A DNA stretch of 64,000 bases from Candidatus Nezhaarchaeota archaeon (GCA_025059375.1 JANXDO010000001.1:412097-476096), one strand, 5' to 3'. Numbered from the stretch's first letter, positions 43,313-53,398 are shown. The notes: a model not told the origin generated them from the sequence alone. Numbers and translations: made by a program.

Positions 43313-45271
43313 ATGAAGCGTAGCTTAACGATAGCATTAGCCGGGAATGCCAATGTAGGTAAAAGCTGCATCTTTAACCAATTGACTGGGTTAAGTCAGA
43401 CCGTAGGTAATTGGCCTGGCAAAACAGTTGAGAAAGCTGAAGGGACCTTGTACTTTCAAGGCTACAAGATCAAGATCATAGACCTGCCGGGAACGTACTC
43501 TCTATCAGCCTACTCAGCTGAGGAGGTCATAGCGAGGGACTTCATAGCTTCACGTAGAGCCGACGTCATAATAGATGTCGTAGACGCCTCAGCTCTAGAG
43601 CGGAACTTGTACTTAACGCTTCAACTCATAGAGCTTGAAGTACCAATGATAATAGCTCTAAACCAAGTCGATATGGCTGAGAAGAAGGGGATCCTCATCG
43701 ATCATAGGAAACTATCTGAAGTTTTAGGGGTCAAGGTCATCCCGACCGTGGCCATTACCGGTAGGGGGCTCAATGAGCTACTGAGGGAGACCGTGAAGTA
43801 TCTCGAGGAGGGCGCCGTCAAGCCCAGGCTCATAACCTATGGTAGGGAGGTTGAGGAGAGGCTCAAGATCCTCGAAGATAAGATCAGGGAGTTGAAGCTA
43901 GACGTAGAGTACCCTGCACGGTGGATTGGGATCAAGCTGCTAGAACGAGACCCACTAGTAATTGAGTACATGTCTAGGAGAGGGGGCTTAGAGGTAGTAC
44001 ATCTCGCTGAGAGGCTTTCACTAGAGCTTGAAGATATTCATGGCGAGCCTTCACCAGTCATAGTAGCAACTGAGAGGTACGCTAAGATAACCAGCATAGT
44101 ATCGAGTGTTCAGAGGATCGTGGCGCAACCGATGGTTAGGTGGGAGATCATACTTGATTACTTGACGACGCACTCCATCCTTGGATACGTGATATTGGGC
44201 TCTACATTGATTGGCATGTTGATCTTCGTCTTTTACGTGGGGGGCCTAATCTCGAAGGCTGTGGAGGAGGTTTTTGGTGCACCAATACTTGAAATGCTTC
44301 AAGGGTCCTTGAAGCTAATACTGCCAAGTGGAGCTGTCAGCATATTAGTGAATGGAGTTATCTTGGGCATCATGGCTGGCTTAACGATAGTCTTACCGTA
44401 CATAATCCCCTTCCACGTGATCCTATCCTTGTTAGAAGATTCAGGTTACTTGCCTAGAGCTGCATACCTCACTGATGCATTAATGCACAAGGCTGGCCTC
44501 CACGGCAAGGCATTAATACCAATAACTCTAGGCTTTGGGTGTAATGTTCCTGCTTGCATAGGATGCAGGATCCTTGAAACTGATAGGGAGAGGACGATAT
44601 GCGGGGTGGTCACTGTCTTCGTCCCATGCGCTGCCAGGACCATAGTCATTCTAGGCGTTGTAGCTACGTTCGTCGGCATAGCCCATGCACTATCGATCTA
44701 CTTGATAGCTATTGGTCTAGGCCTCTTAATGGCTAGGTTAGCCTACAAGGTCATGCCAGGCGAACCGATCGACCTAATCATGGAGGTGCCACCCTATAGG
44801 GCTCCAAGCTTAAGGAGCATACTAATCAAGACTTGGAGCAGGACTAAGGAGTTCGTAGTCATAGCATTTCCAATAATCATAGCTGCTAGTGCCTTCTTGG
44901 AGGCTCTAAGTGTGCTGGGGTTAATTGAGCCGCTCATCTCCATCGCAGAGCCGCTAACTGTGGGGGTATTGGGGCTACCAGCTCAAGCACTCATCCCAAT
45001 CCTATTCGGATTCTTGAGGAAGGAGCTGGCACTGGTAATGTTGGCTGAGTCTTTAGGCACAACAGACTTCTCAACGATAATGACTGCTAGCCAGATGTAC
45101 ACTTTCGCCTTAGTCGTAGCGATATACATCCCTTGTGTGGCAACATTCTCGACATTAGTTAAAGAGTTTGGATTGAAGAAGGCGGTAATGATATCATTAA
45201 CAACAGTGATCGTCGCATTGATCGTTGGAGCGCTGGCTAATGCCATTCTAAGCTCCATTCAACTAATCTAG
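43313..45271 (+). CDS. feoB: Ferrous iron transporter FeoB
   Basis: 652 residues. G domain: GNANVGKSCIFNQLTG (G1, residues 11-26), G2 around TVGNWPGKTVEKAEG, DLPGTYSL (G3), NQVDMAEK (G4). Helical spacer follows, then about eight to ten membrane helices with the gate segments PFHVILSLLEDSGYLPRAA and GCNVPACIGCR (Cys pair). KELALVMLAE and FVPCAART also family-typical. Ferrous uptake under anoxia. Confidence 0.95.
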   Translation: MKRSLTIALAGNANVGKSCIFNQLTGLSQTVGNWPGKTVEKAEGTLYFQGYKIKIIDLPGTYSLSAYSAEEVIARDFIASRRADVIIDVVDASALERNLYLTLQLIELEVPMIIALNQVDMAEKKGILIDHRKLSEVLGVKVIPTVAITGRGLNELLRETVKYLEEGAVKPRLITYGREVEERLKILEDKIRELKLDVEYPARWIGIKLLERDPLVIEYMSRRGGLEVVHLAERLSLELEDIHGEPSPVIVATERYAKITSIVSSVQRIVAQPMVRWEIILDYLTTHSILGYVILGSTLIGMLIFVFYVGGLISKAVEEVFGAPILEMLQGSLKLILPSGAVSILVNGVILGIMAGLTIVLPYIIPFHVILSLLEDSGYLPRAAYLTDALMHKAGLHGKALIPITLGFGCNVPACIGCRILETDRERTICGVVTVFVPCAARTIVILGVVATFVGIAHALSIYLIAIGLGLLMARLAYKVMPGEPIDLIMEVPPYRAPSLRSILIKTWSRTKEFVVIAFPIIIAASAFLEALSVLGLIEPLISIAEPLTVGVLGLPAQALIPILFGFLRKELALVMLAESLGTTDFSTIMTASQMYTFALVVAIYIPCVATFSTLVKEFGLKKAVMISLTTVIVALIVGALANAILSSIQLI

Positions 45272-45310
45272 ATTAGTTGATTTATCAAGTAGCATTCAAA
45301 ACTCACGCGA

Positions 45311-47182
45311 TCAAGACTTAGCGCTATATCGCTTTCTGGTCCTCCTCTTCTTATTGTGCTTCTCAGCTTCAATTATGCTTCTCCAAGATACCTCAGCTAT
45401 GGCCTGCACGACATCGTAAATCCTTTCCTCTAGCTTTAAGTATTGAGCGTAGAAGTACTCCTTAGCCTTCGAGACCATCGACTCCATGCTCTCCTCTCCA
45501 CGAGCTATCTTGGCTAGCTCTCTCTCCATCATCCCCCTGACCTCTGGTTTGACTAGCTCTGGGACATACTTCTCGAGCTGCATTATCAGCCTCTTACCCA
45601 GCTCAGTGGGTATGCACCTCTTGGACTCTATGTACATGTACCCTCTATCGATGTTAGTCTGTATGTGATCCTGCATTGTTGCGTCAGTGCCAATGCCATA
45701 CATCTCCATCAACTTCAGAAGCTCGCTCTCAGATAGGTATGGTGGAGGCTCTGTTCGACCCTCCTTGATCTCCACGGTCAACACATGGACCTTCGCCCCA
45801 ACATTGACTAGCAAGTGTTGGTTTTCTCTGGGGTGCTCGTAGTCGTAGATCTCGAGGAAGCCCTTATTGATGACCTCGAGCGTGCTGTACGTGAACTTCT
45901 CGCTAGCTAAATTAAAGATGTATTTCTTACTCTCTAATTGAGCTGGCTTACTGAAGGTTGCTATGAAGTGCCTTACTACTAGCTCATAGAGCCTCCAACC
46001 ATCAATTCCGAGGACGCGCTGGACCTCCTCCTTCACCGCAGCTTTAATCGGGTGGATTGGCGGATGGGCCTTGTCGTCCTTAGTGCCAGCTGTAGGCTTG
46101 GCTCCACCCTCTATGAGGTGCTTGACGTAACCCCCTAAGCCAGGGTAATTGATGAAGGCTTTGAGCCTATCAATGATTGCTGGAGGGTAAATTTCAGTCT
46201 CAGTCCTTGGATAGCTTATGAAGCCTCTCCGATAAAGCTCTTCAGCTATGTCTAGAGCCCTCTTAGCCCTTATGTTGAGGTACTTGCTTGCAAGGCTCTC
46301 AAGCTCAACAGTGTTGAGGGGGGTTGGAGGCCTCTTCATGCTCCTCGTCCTCTTAATATCTTCAACGACAGCTTCCCTAACTGTTTCAATCTTAGCTTTC
46401 ACCTTCTCAGCCTCCTCTCTAGAGCTAAACCTACCCCTAACATGCTCAGCCTCTATTACTCTATCACCAACCTTCAGCTTGGCCACGACCCTATAGAACT
46501 TCTGACTTTGAAACTTCTCTCTTTCAAGCGCTCTTTGAATGACTAAGTATAGTGTTGGGCTTTGACATGGACCATAACTTATGAAGTGCCCTCTAGGTAG
46601 GGCTGTTGATTTGCCCTCTCTAAGCTTCAAGGTTAAGAGCCTGGTGAACGAGGCACCGACCACCAAGTCTATCATTGACCTGGCGAAGCACTTATCAGCT
46701 AATGGTTTAAGTGGAGGCTTTAAGTCTTTGAAGGCCTTTGAAAGCTCATTCTCATCCAAGCTTGAGAACAAAGCTCTCTTGAACTCGGCATGAGGGTTCA
46801 CGCTCCTTATAACCTCCATGACTTCAAAGGCTATTCCTTCACCCTCAACGTCAGCGTCCAGGGCTAAAATTACCTCCTCAGCGTTTCTTCCAAGCATCTT
46901 CAGCGCCTCAACGTACCTGACAGATTCATCTCGAATGACCCTGATTGGCTGCACCTTGAATAGCTCTCTCGGATCCACGAGATCCCAGTTATTGAAACTT
47001 TGTGGGAAGTCAAAGTCCATGAGGTGGCCTCTAACACCAACAACTATCCACTTCCTATCATCTCTATTAAAGGCATAGCATGGCACGTTGTAGATGCTGA
47101 AGATCTTGTACCCATCATTGCCCAAGAAGGACGCGACAGCTTTCGCCACTGAGTTCTTCTCACAGACTACTAATACGTCCAC
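45311..47182 (-). CDS. Type IA DNA topoisomerase (topoisomerase III-like)
   Basis: About 623 residues from the GTG at 47182, which has AGGAGGT just upstream; a start at 47233 would add an untypical His-rich leader. TOPRIM: VVCEKNSVAKAVASFL and ALDADVEGEG; active-site tyrosine in GFISYPRTETEIYP near residue 325; GTKDDKAHPPIHP, and GIGTDATMQDHI near residue 500. No C-terminal zinc fingers; ends in a basic tail (KKRRTRKRYSAKS). Relaxes negative supercoils; not reverse gyrase. Divergent from eL33. Confidence 0.9.
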   Translation of the reverse strand: MDVLVVCEKNSVAKAVASFLGNDGYKIFSIYNVPCYAFNRDDRKWIVVGVRGHLMDFDFPQSFNNWDLVDPRELFKVQPIRVIRDESVRYVEALKMLGRNAEEVILALDADVEGEGIAFEVMEVIRSVNPHAEFKRALFSSLDENELSKAFKDLKPPLKPLADKCFARSMIDLVVGASFTRLLTLKLREGKSTALPRGHFISYGPCQSPTLYLVIQRALEREKFQSQKFYRVVAKLKVGDRVIEAEHVRGRFSSREEAEKVKAKIETVREAVVEDIKRTRSMKRPPTPLNTVELESLASKYLNIRAKRALDIAEELYRRGFISYPRTETEIYPPAIIDRLKAFINYPGLGGYVKHLIEGGAKPTAGTKDDKAHPPIHPIKAAVKEEVQRVLGIDGWRLYELVVRHFIATFSKPAQLESKKYIFNLASEKFTYSTLEVINKGFLEIYDYEHPRENQHLLVNVGAKVHVLTVEIKEGRTEPPPYLSESELLKLMEMYGIGTDATMQDHIQTNIDRGYMYIESKRCIPTELGKRLIMQLEKYVPELVKPEVRGMMERELAKIARGEESMESMVSKAKEYFYAQYLKLEERIYDVVQAIAEVSWRSIIEAEKHNKKRRTRKRYSAKS

Positions 47183-47284
47183 ACTTACCTCCTGCGCGTA
47201 ACTGTGAGTGCGTGTATGTTGCTGGAAGTGCATAGCTTTAAAGCACCCCTAAATACTTATCACCAACCGCTAAGAGTGAGCGGT

Positions 47285-47545
47285 ATGATTGTTGGGCGCG
47301 TGCTTAGCTTTAGGCTCGGCATGAATAGAAGGTATCCAAGGGAGCTATTAGTTAAGCTTGGAGAGAGCGAAGTTGATGTAGCTAAGCTCGTGGGCAAGAA
47401 GGTTGTGATAGAGGACCAGCATGGAAACAAATACATAGGTAAAGTATTGAAGCCGCATGGAGGGAAGGGGGTAGCTGTTGTAAGGTTTAGGAAGGACTTG
47501 CCCGGGCAAGTCATAGGTCTCGAAGCTAAGGTCATTGAGAGCTAG
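47285..47545 (+). CDS. Ribosomal protein eL33 (L35Ae)
   Basis: 86 residues of the archaeal/eukaryotic large-subunit protein L35Ae: MIVGRVLSFRLGMNRRYPRE, then AKLVGKKVVIEDQHGNKYIGK and VVRFRKDLPGQVIGLEAKVI. The ATG at 47285 gives the right N-terminus; an upstream frame of 27 residues is spurious. Overlaps the convergent CBS gene by 14 bases at its 3' end. Confidence 0.85.
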   Translation: MIVGRVLSFRLGMNRRYPRELLVKLGESEVDVAKLVGKKVVIEDQHGNKYIGKVLKPHGGKGVAVVRFRKDLPGQVIGLEAKVIES

Positions 47546-48350
47546 TCTGCGCCACAATGAACTTGGCTAACTCGAAAATCGACACGAAACCCATTAGCTC
47601 ACCTGCGGCTCCCACAAGTGGTACACCTTTAACTGGTTTCTCAACAATCAGCTTCGCTACATCAGCAACAGTAGCCTCGAGGCTAGCTTTCACGTGTCTT
47701 GGACCTAAGTCAGCTACAAGGATCCTCCTCACATGAGCTTTCTGCTTCTCCATAGGCACTCCTAAAACTAAATTAACATAAGCATCTACCATCTGATCGT
47801 CACTCACAACTCCGACAACAACACCATCACTAAGTACAGCTAAACTCCTAGACATCGAGTTCATCATTAGCCTCCTCGCGTGGACAATTCTATCAGAGAT
47901 GTTGACTGTGGGCGCATTCCTCAAGGATACGTTAATGGCTGGAACCTCATCATTAAGTAAGGCTTTGGCTATATCTCGAGGTTCAATAATGCCTACCACC
48001 TCTCCAGAATCAATGATTGGGATCATGTGGTTAGGATCCTCAACCATCGTACGTGCAGCATCTACAATAGTGGACTTGGGAGTTAAAGTTGTTCTAACTG
48101 GCTCCATCACGCTTGAAGCAAATAAGCTTGAAACATTAACTTCCCTAACCCTCAAGCTTCCAAGCCTAACCATTAAGTCCCAGTATGTAGCTAAACCAAT
48201 GAGCTTACCACCCTCGACTACGAGGAAGCCATCAGCATCAGTCCTCCTCATAGACCTCAAAACATGCGTTATTGGCTTGTCTGTATCCGCTACAACAAAG
48301 TCCCTCCTCATGACCTCCTCAACCAACATGCCCTTTCTCATCATCAACAC
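47532..48350 (-). CDS. Four-CBS-domain protein
   Basis: 272 residues, two Bateman modules: repeats at about 10-65 (VEEVMRRDFVVADTDKPITHVLR), 85-135 (VMEPVRTTLTPKSTIVDAARTMVED), 145-200 and 215-270. CBS pairs bind adenine nucleotides (AMP, ATP, SAM). No catalytic domain. Regulatory target unknown. The first seven residues may be a long leader, since MLVEEVM at residue 8 is also a plausible start. Confidence 0.88.
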   Translation of the reverse strand: MLMMRKGMLVEEVMRRDFVVADTDKPITHVLRSMRRTDADGFLVVEGGKLIGLATYWDLMVRLGSLRVREVNVSSLFASSVMEPVRTTLTPKSTIVDAARTMVEDPNHMIPIIDSGEVVGIIEPRDIAKALLNDEVPAINVSLRNAPTVNISDRIVHARRLMMNSMSRSLAVLSDGVVVGVVSDDQMVDAYVNLVLGVPMEKQKAHVRRILVADLGPRHVKASLEATVADVAKLIVEKPVKGVPLVGAAGELMGFVSIFELAKFIVAQTSSQ

Positions 48351-48422
48351 AGCCCCTTCGCATGAAGTCGATCTTAAACATTGCGAGTATTAATAAGTTA
48401 AGCGCTAACCCCATCAATATTA

Positions 48423-49085
48423 CTACGAGCTGATCCTAAATCGCTTAGCTTGAGCTGTCCATAAGATCCTTGTTGGTGTTAATATCAAGTCGACGGGTAC
48501 ATCCCACTCATCCCTAGGCACGTAATAGACAACTTGGATGTCGTGGACTGTGGTGACCCTTAAAGTCTCATCCGTTATAGAGCCCGCATTGCTCCAAAGC
48601 TTGTACTCAATGTCAGAGAAACCTGTCCCCTTACCTAGCCTGTGACCCTCTAAGCTAACTGCGACGGAGCCCGCGACGAAGACGTCGACTCGGTAGTCAC
48701 CTGGCTTTACTGGTCTCCCGAGCTCCATGAACCCCTTTATGGTCGAGGCGTAGGCAGCATCCTTCGGCTTGTGAAGGGCCACGAAGCCCCTCGAGAGCCT
48801 CGGGGTCGCGACGATCAGTATCTTGCCGTCCCTCAAGACCATCTCTCTTAGGGCCCTCTGAGGAGAGTCTGGATTGCATAGCACAACCTCAGCTTCAACG
48901 TACTCGTCGATCGACCTCAGCTTGAGGGCAGCCTCCTCTGCACCCTTAAAGTTCGGGATCCTGCCGTAGATCGGGAATGGCGGGAGAGCTACATTCTTCT
49001 CCATCATGGCCCTCCAGACATCCATCCTAATCTTGTCCTTCAAGCTAATCGATGTCAAGCAAAACACCAAGAAATGACAGTACAA
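48423..49085 (-). CDS. 5-formyltetrahydrofolate cyclo-ligase-like protein
   Basis: 220 residues related to MTHFS/MTHFSD: DKIRMDVWRAMMEKNVALPPFPIYGRIPNFKGAEEAA at the start, LRDGKILIVATPRLSRGF in the centre, and GHRLGKGTGFSDIEYKLW near residue 150, which is the nucleotide/folate-site signature. Archaeal members probably do not act on folate; role unsettled. True start may be the TTG at 49043 (LKDKIRM) because the first 14 residues look non-native. GC content is visibly higher than in the left half of the window. Confidence 0.78.
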   Translation of the reverse strand: MYCHFLVFCLTSISLKDKIRMDVWRAMMEKNVALPPFPIYGRIPNFKGAEEAALKLRSIDEYVEAEVVLCNPDSPQRALREMVLRDGKILIVATPRLSRGFVALHKPKDAAYASTIKGFMELGRPVKPGDYRVDVFVAGSVAVSLEGHRLGKGTGFSDIEYKLWSNAGSITDETLRVTTVHDIQVVYYVPRDEWDVPVDLILTPTRILWTAQAKRFRISS

Positions 49086-49225
49086 TTCCTAGTAAAAAGT
49101 TTAGAGCTGAAGAGCTTCAACATCTAGGGGCTTCATGACCCACGAGCGTGTTAGCTAATCATGACCTTGGATATGACGATCACGTAGGCAAAAAGTTTCT
49201 TAGATTGACTGCTTACGTAATCTTG

Positions 49226-50077
49226 ATGGTTAAGGTCGCGCTCTTTAGAGGCTCGGACCCTATCGAGGTGACAGTTAAGGCCCTCGAGGCCATAGAGAGC
49301 GATCTCAGCATATTGGTGCACAGCAATAACCCCATACTAATAAAGCCGAACTACATAACCGCTGACCATCCATCCACGGGCATAACCACTGATGCGAGGG
49401 TGATAGAGGGGGTAGTCAAGTTCCTCAAGGAGAGGGGCGTGAGCGACATAGTCATAGGTGAAGGGAGTGGACTTGCGGACACCTTCGAGGCATTTAGGGT
49501 CGCTGGCGTAGATGAGGTGGCTGAGAGGTGGAACGTCAAGCTAGTGGACCTTAACAAGGACGTCTTCATCGAGGTCTGCCCTCCAAACCCCTTAGCGTTG
49601 AAGAGGGTCAAGGTGGCTAAGATCGCACTTGAAAGGGTCATAATCAGCGTCCCTAAGCTGAAGGTTCACAGGCTAGCCACGGTTAGCCTGAGCCTCAAGA
49701 ACATGATGGGGGCCTTGGCGTCCAAGGGGGGCATGCATAATGGGAGGCTTCATGAGAACATAGCCGACCTCGCGTCAGTCCTAAAACCAAGCTTGGCAGT
49801 GATAGACGGCATAGTGGCTGGAGAAGTGCATGAGACGAGTGGGAGCCCTGTCCAGATGAACGTTGTAATAGCTAGTGCAGACCCAGTAGCAGCGGATGCT
49901 GTTGGAGCAATGGTGATGGGCGTTAAGCCGGATGAAGTCAAGCACCTGGTTTTGGCTGAAAAGAAGGGGCTTGGGACGACTCGTCTAGAGGAGATAGAGA
50001 TCGTGGGGGAGCCAATAGAGAAGGTTGCGAGGAGATTTCGTAGATCCCTCTTGTCGAAGTTGCTGTCATGGATTTAG
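49226..50077 (+). CDS. DUF362-domain protein
   Basis: About 283 residues from the ATG at 49226; a GTG at 49148 would add 26 unlikely residues. IKPNYITADHPSTGITTDARVIEGVVKFLKERG, VIGEGSG, and SVPKLKVHRLATVSLSLKNMMG mark the DUF362 family; the LAVIDGIVAGE and VIASADPVAADAVGA segments follow. Often fused to or adjacent to ferredoxin domains; here no cluster cysteines. Function unknown. Confidence 0.86.
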   Translation: MVKVALFRGSDPIEVTVKALEAIESDLSILVHSNNPILIKPNYITADHPSTGITTDARVIEGVVKFLKERGVSDIVIGEGSGLADTFEAFRVAGVDEVAERWNVKLVDLNKDVFIEVCPPNPLALKRVKVAKIALERVIISVPKLKVHRLATVSLSLKNMMGALASKGGMHNGRLHENIADLASVLKPSLAVIDGIVAGEVHETSGSPVQMNVVIASADPVAADAVGAMVMGVKPDEVKHLVLAEKKGLGTTRLEEIEIVGEPIEKVARRFRRSLLSKLLSWI

Positions 50078-50107
50078 AGGTCGCAGACGAGCTTGTGAGG
50101 TGAGGGC

Positions 50108-51331
50108 TTAAAGTCGACTCGAGATGAGCTTCTCCAGGTTCCTCTTGACTGCGTCTATGAAGTCTTCAGTTGTCAGAACTGCCTTCACGGGCCCCTCACA
50201 TACTCTAGCTACATCCTGAGTCACCATCCCATCCTCTATAGTGAACTTCGTGGCCTCTTCAAGCGTCTCTGCGAACTTGACCAGATCGCTTATACCGTCG
50301 AGCTCACCTCTCCTCCTCAGGGCTCTGGACCAAGTGAATATTATCGCTGTGGGGTTCGTGGAGGTCTTCTCGCCCTTAAGGTACCGATAGTAGTGTCTTT
50401 GAACTGTGCCGTGAGCTGCCTCAGACATGTAGTAGCCCTCGGGGGACATGAGCTCCGACGTCATTAATGCGAGGGAGCCCGAGAAGGCTGATGCAACCAT
50501 GTCGGAGATGACGTCTCCATCGTAGTTCTTCGTTGCCCAAACGAAGCCTCCCTCGGATCTCATTGCTCTAGAGTAGGCATCGTCTATTAGGTAATACTCG
50601 TACTTTAACCCCCTCCTCTCGAACCCCTCCTTGAACTCACCTTCGTACACCTTATAGAATATCTCCTTGAACCTAGCATCGTAGACCTTCGATATCGTCT
50701 CCTTAGCTGCAAACCACACGTCTAAGCTATTGAGTAGGGCGTACTTGAAGACCGACCTTGCAAAGGACTCTATCGACTTATCCAGGTTGTAGTATGCCTG
50801 TAGAACCCCAGAGCCTACGAGCTTGGGCAACTTCAGCTTAACCTCCTTGCCCGACTTCGACCTATATACTAATTCAACTTCGCCCGGCTCATCGAACTTC
50901 AACCCTACGCCTGAGTAGATGTCTCCAAACGCATGTCGAGCAACGACTATTGGCTTACTCCAGAACCTAACTGCTGGCGTAATGTTCTTGACTAGAATGG
51001 GAGCTCTAAATATCGTTCCATCCAAGATCTCCCTTATGGTCGCATTTGGGCTCCTCCACTCCTTCTTCAAGTTGTACTCCTTCACCCTTTCAGCGTTAGG
51101 CGTTATCGTGGCGCACTTAGCTCCAACGCCCCACCTCTTTATGGCTTCAGCAGCTCTTATCGTCACCTCATCATTCGTCTCGTCTCTAACCTTTATGCCT
51201 AAGTCGTAGTACTCGACCTTAAGCTCCACGTATGGCTCAATAAGCCTCTCCTTAACCCAGTGCCACATGACCCTAGTCATTTCATCTCCATCTATCTCGA
51301 CTATAGGGTTCAACATTGATATCTTCTTCAT
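50108..51331 (-). CDS. icd: NADP-dependent isocitrate dehydrogenase, eukaryote-like (IDP) type
   Basis: About 407 residues from the ATG at 51331 with GGTG upstream. Oxidatively decarboxylates isocitrate to 2-oxoglutarate. Signatures: VEIDGDEMTRVMW, SPNATIREILDGTIFRAPI (substrate-binding Ser/Asn/Arg), KNYDGDVISDMVASAF, and AAHGTVQRHYYRYLKGEKTSTNPTAIIF. This is the subfamily of eukaryotic mitochondrial enzymes and of some bacteria (Thermotoga), not the usual archaeal type. Convergent with DUF362. Confidence 0.92.
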   Translation of the reverse strand: MKKISMLNPIVEIDGDEMTRVMWHWVKERLIEPYVELKVEYYDLGIKVRDETNDEVTIRAAEAIKRWGVGAKCATITPNAERVKEYNLKKEWRSPNATIREILDGTIFRAPILVKNITPAVRFWSKPIVVARHAFGDIYSGVGLKFDEPGEVELVYRSKSGKEVKLKLPKLVGSGVLQAYYNLDKSIESFARSVFKYALLNSLDVWFAAKETISKVYDARFKEIFYKVYEGEFKEGFERRGLKYEYYLIDDAYSRAMRSEGGFVWATKNYDGDVISDMVASAFSGSLALMTSELMSPEGYYMSEAAHGTVQRHYYRYLKGEKTSTNPTAIIFTWSRALRRRGELDGISDLVKFAETLEEATKFTIEDGMVTQDVARVCEGPVKAVLTTEDFIDAVKRNLEKLISSRL

Positions 51332-51487
51332 GCTCGACACCTCAAATGAAATTTAAGAAAGGAGGTTATAAAGCTGGTCACTCAACTGTCTTTAGACGAA
51401 CTCTAAGTGTGTAGTTAAAAAATGCTTGAGGAGGATAATTTAGGGTATTCTTGACGCGATGAATAGTTCAAGTCAAGGACAACATAA

Positions 51488-51511
51488 CATATATATTATG
51501 AACTTAAAGTT
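51488..51511 (+). promoter_or_regulatory. hcp promoter region
   Basis: TATA box ACATATATATTATG (51488-51500) followed by AACTTAAAGTT (51501-51511), an 11-base palindrome with one central base. Located about 38 bases upstream of the hcp ATG, overlapping the expected start site. A regulator of nitrosative or redox stress is inference. Confidence 0.45.
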
Positions 51512-51548
51512 GCAGTAGCGGGGTTTAGGAAGCTTGTCTGTCATCGAG

Positions 51549-53189
51549 ATGTTCTGTTATCAATGTGAGCAGACAGCTGGTGGGAAGGGTTGCACAAAAG
51601 TTGGAGTTTGTGGTAAGAATCATGAGGTTGCAGCTTTGCAGGATTTGCTCGTTTACTTACTTAGAGGTCTTTCACAGGTAGCTATTGAGGCTAGGAAAGC
51701 TAGTGTTCACGATGAGAATGTAGATTTCTTCATATGCGAGGCTTTGTTTAGCACAAAGACTAACGTTAATTTTGATCCTGAGAGGATAATTGGCTACATC
51801 AATAAAGCCGCAGTTTTGAGGAATGAGATGAAAAGAAAGGTTAGGAAGGTTGGAGGTAATGCTGATTTACCTGGACCTGCAAGCCTTGAGATAGCTAAAT
51901 CACGTGAAGAGCTCTTAAAGCAAGCTAAACAGTATGCAGTAAGGGCTCCACCGGAGGGCGGCTTAGAAGCAGATCTCTTTGGTCTTCAAAGCCTGATAAC
52001 CATAGCTGTCAAGGGTATAGCTGCCTACACATATCATGCATATCGTTTAGGCAAGAAAGATGATAGGATCTTTAAGTTCATTGAGGAGGCGCTTATAGCG
52101 TCCTTAAATGAGAAGCTTGGATTAGAAGATTACCTGAAGCTAGCGTTAAAGTGTGGAGAAATAAACCTTTTGACGATGGAGCTCTTAGATGCTGCCAACA
52201 CAGAGGCATATGGTCATCCAGTGCCCACAGACGTCCCTTTAGGTGTAAAGAAGGGTAAAGCAATACTGGTCTCAGGTCACGACCTCAAAGACTTGGAGGA
52301 CCTCTTGAAGCAAACTCAAGGCATGGGTATATACGTCTACACGCATGGAGAGATGCTTCCGGCACATGGCTACCCTAAGCTTAAAGCTTATCCACAGCTG
52401 TATGGACATTATGGAACCTCCTGGACAAATCAACGCAAAGAGTTCGCTAATTTTCCAGGCGCTATACTCATAACTACAAACTGCCTTCAAATACCTCTTG
52501 AAAGCTACAGAGATAGAATCTTCACAACAGGCCCTGTTGGAGCTCCTGGAGTAACTCACATCTCCAATGGTGACTTCACCCCCGTGATCAAGAAAGCTCT
52601 TGAGCTGCCAGGTTTTCAAGAGGATGTGCCGGGCAAGATCATTAAGGTAGGCTTTGCAAGGAATGCTGTAATATCCATTCTAGACAAGATTGTGAGGCTC
52701 ATCAGGGAGGGGAAGATATCCTATGTATTCCTTGTTGGCGGCTGTGATGGAGCAAGACCTGAAAGAAACTACTATACAAAGTTTGTCGGGATGTTGCCGA
52801 AGGACACCATGATCCTGACCTTAGCTTGTGGCAAGTTTAAGTTCTTTGACAAAGACTTGGGGGAGATAGAAGGAATACCACGACTACTTGATGCTGGACA
52901 ATGTAATGATGCGTACTCAGCCATAAAGATTGCTCAAGCTCTAGCTCAAGCACTTAAGGTAGACGTAAATGAGCTGCCACTCTCGCTGGTGCTATCATGG
53001 TATGAGCAGAAAGCTGTAGCCATACTACTATCGCTATTGTACCTTGGCATTAGAAACATCCGTCTTGGACCTACCCTACCTGCATTCATAACGCCAAACA
53101 TCATGAGGGTTCTTGCAGATAAATACAACGTCATGCCAATTAAAACTCCAGAAGAAGACTTAAAGAGCATTTTGAAGCAGACACGATAA
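51549..53189 (+). CDS. hcp: Hybrid-cluster protein (hydroxylamine reductase / NO reductase)
   Basis: 546 residues. The ATG at 51549 gives the canonical MFCYQCEQTA start; a TTG at 51534 is rejected. The proximal [4Fe-4S] ligands are C-x2-C-x8-C-x5-C in residues 3-21, the pattern of strict anaerobe Hcp types. Hybrid cluster ligands visible later: GHD (His), THGEMLPAHGYPK (Glu), TTNCLQIP, VGGCDGARPERNYYTKF, LACGKFKF and DAGQCNDAYSA. Reduces NO or hydroxylamine; a nitrosative stress function. Confidence 0.94.
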   Translation: MFCYQCEQTAGGKGCTKVGVCGKNHEVAALQDLLVYLLRGLSQVAIEARKASVHDENVDFFICEALFSTKTNVNFDPERIIGYINKAAVLRNEMKRKVRKVGGNADLPGPASLEIAKSREELLKQAKQYAVRAPPEGGLEADLFGLQSLITIAVKGIAAYTYHAYRLGKKDDRIFKFIEEALIASLNEKLGLEDYLKLALKCGEINLLTMELLDAANTEAYGHPVPTDVPLGVKKGKAILVSGHDLKDLEDLLKQTQGMGIYVYTHGEMLPAHGYPKLKAYPQLYGHYGTSWTNQRKEFANFPGAILITTNCLQIPLESYRDRIFTTGPVGAPGVTHISNGDFTPVIKKALELPGFQEDVPGKIIKVGFARNAVISILDKIVRLIREGKISYVFLVGGCDGARPERNYYTKFVGMLPKDTMILTLACGKFKFFDKDLGEIEGIPRLLDAGQCNDAYSAIKIAQALAQALKVDVNELPLSLVLSWYEQKAVAILLSLLYLGIRNIRLGPTLPAFITPNIMRVLADKYNVMPIKTPEEDLKSILKQTR

Positions 53190-53398
53190 CAATTTAACCT
53201 TAGGTAGCTGGTGGCATTAAGTGAGCTTTAAGCCATTTGAAGGCAACAAATGCTGAGCTTCTATTAGGGAAAGCTCTACGATGAGGACACATTTTAGGCT
53301 CTTAAGCTATTGAATTGATGAGCCAGGAGTGGCGCTTACCGCACTGTGACCTGACACCTTAAGTTAACTTCAAATAACTTGTTATTTAGGGCGTTAAA

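Noticed and set aside
47204-47284. N-terminal extension of eL33
   Set aside because: The extra 27 residues do not resemble eL33, lie on the promoter of the divergent topoisomerase gene, and the ATG at 47285 gives the family N-terminus.
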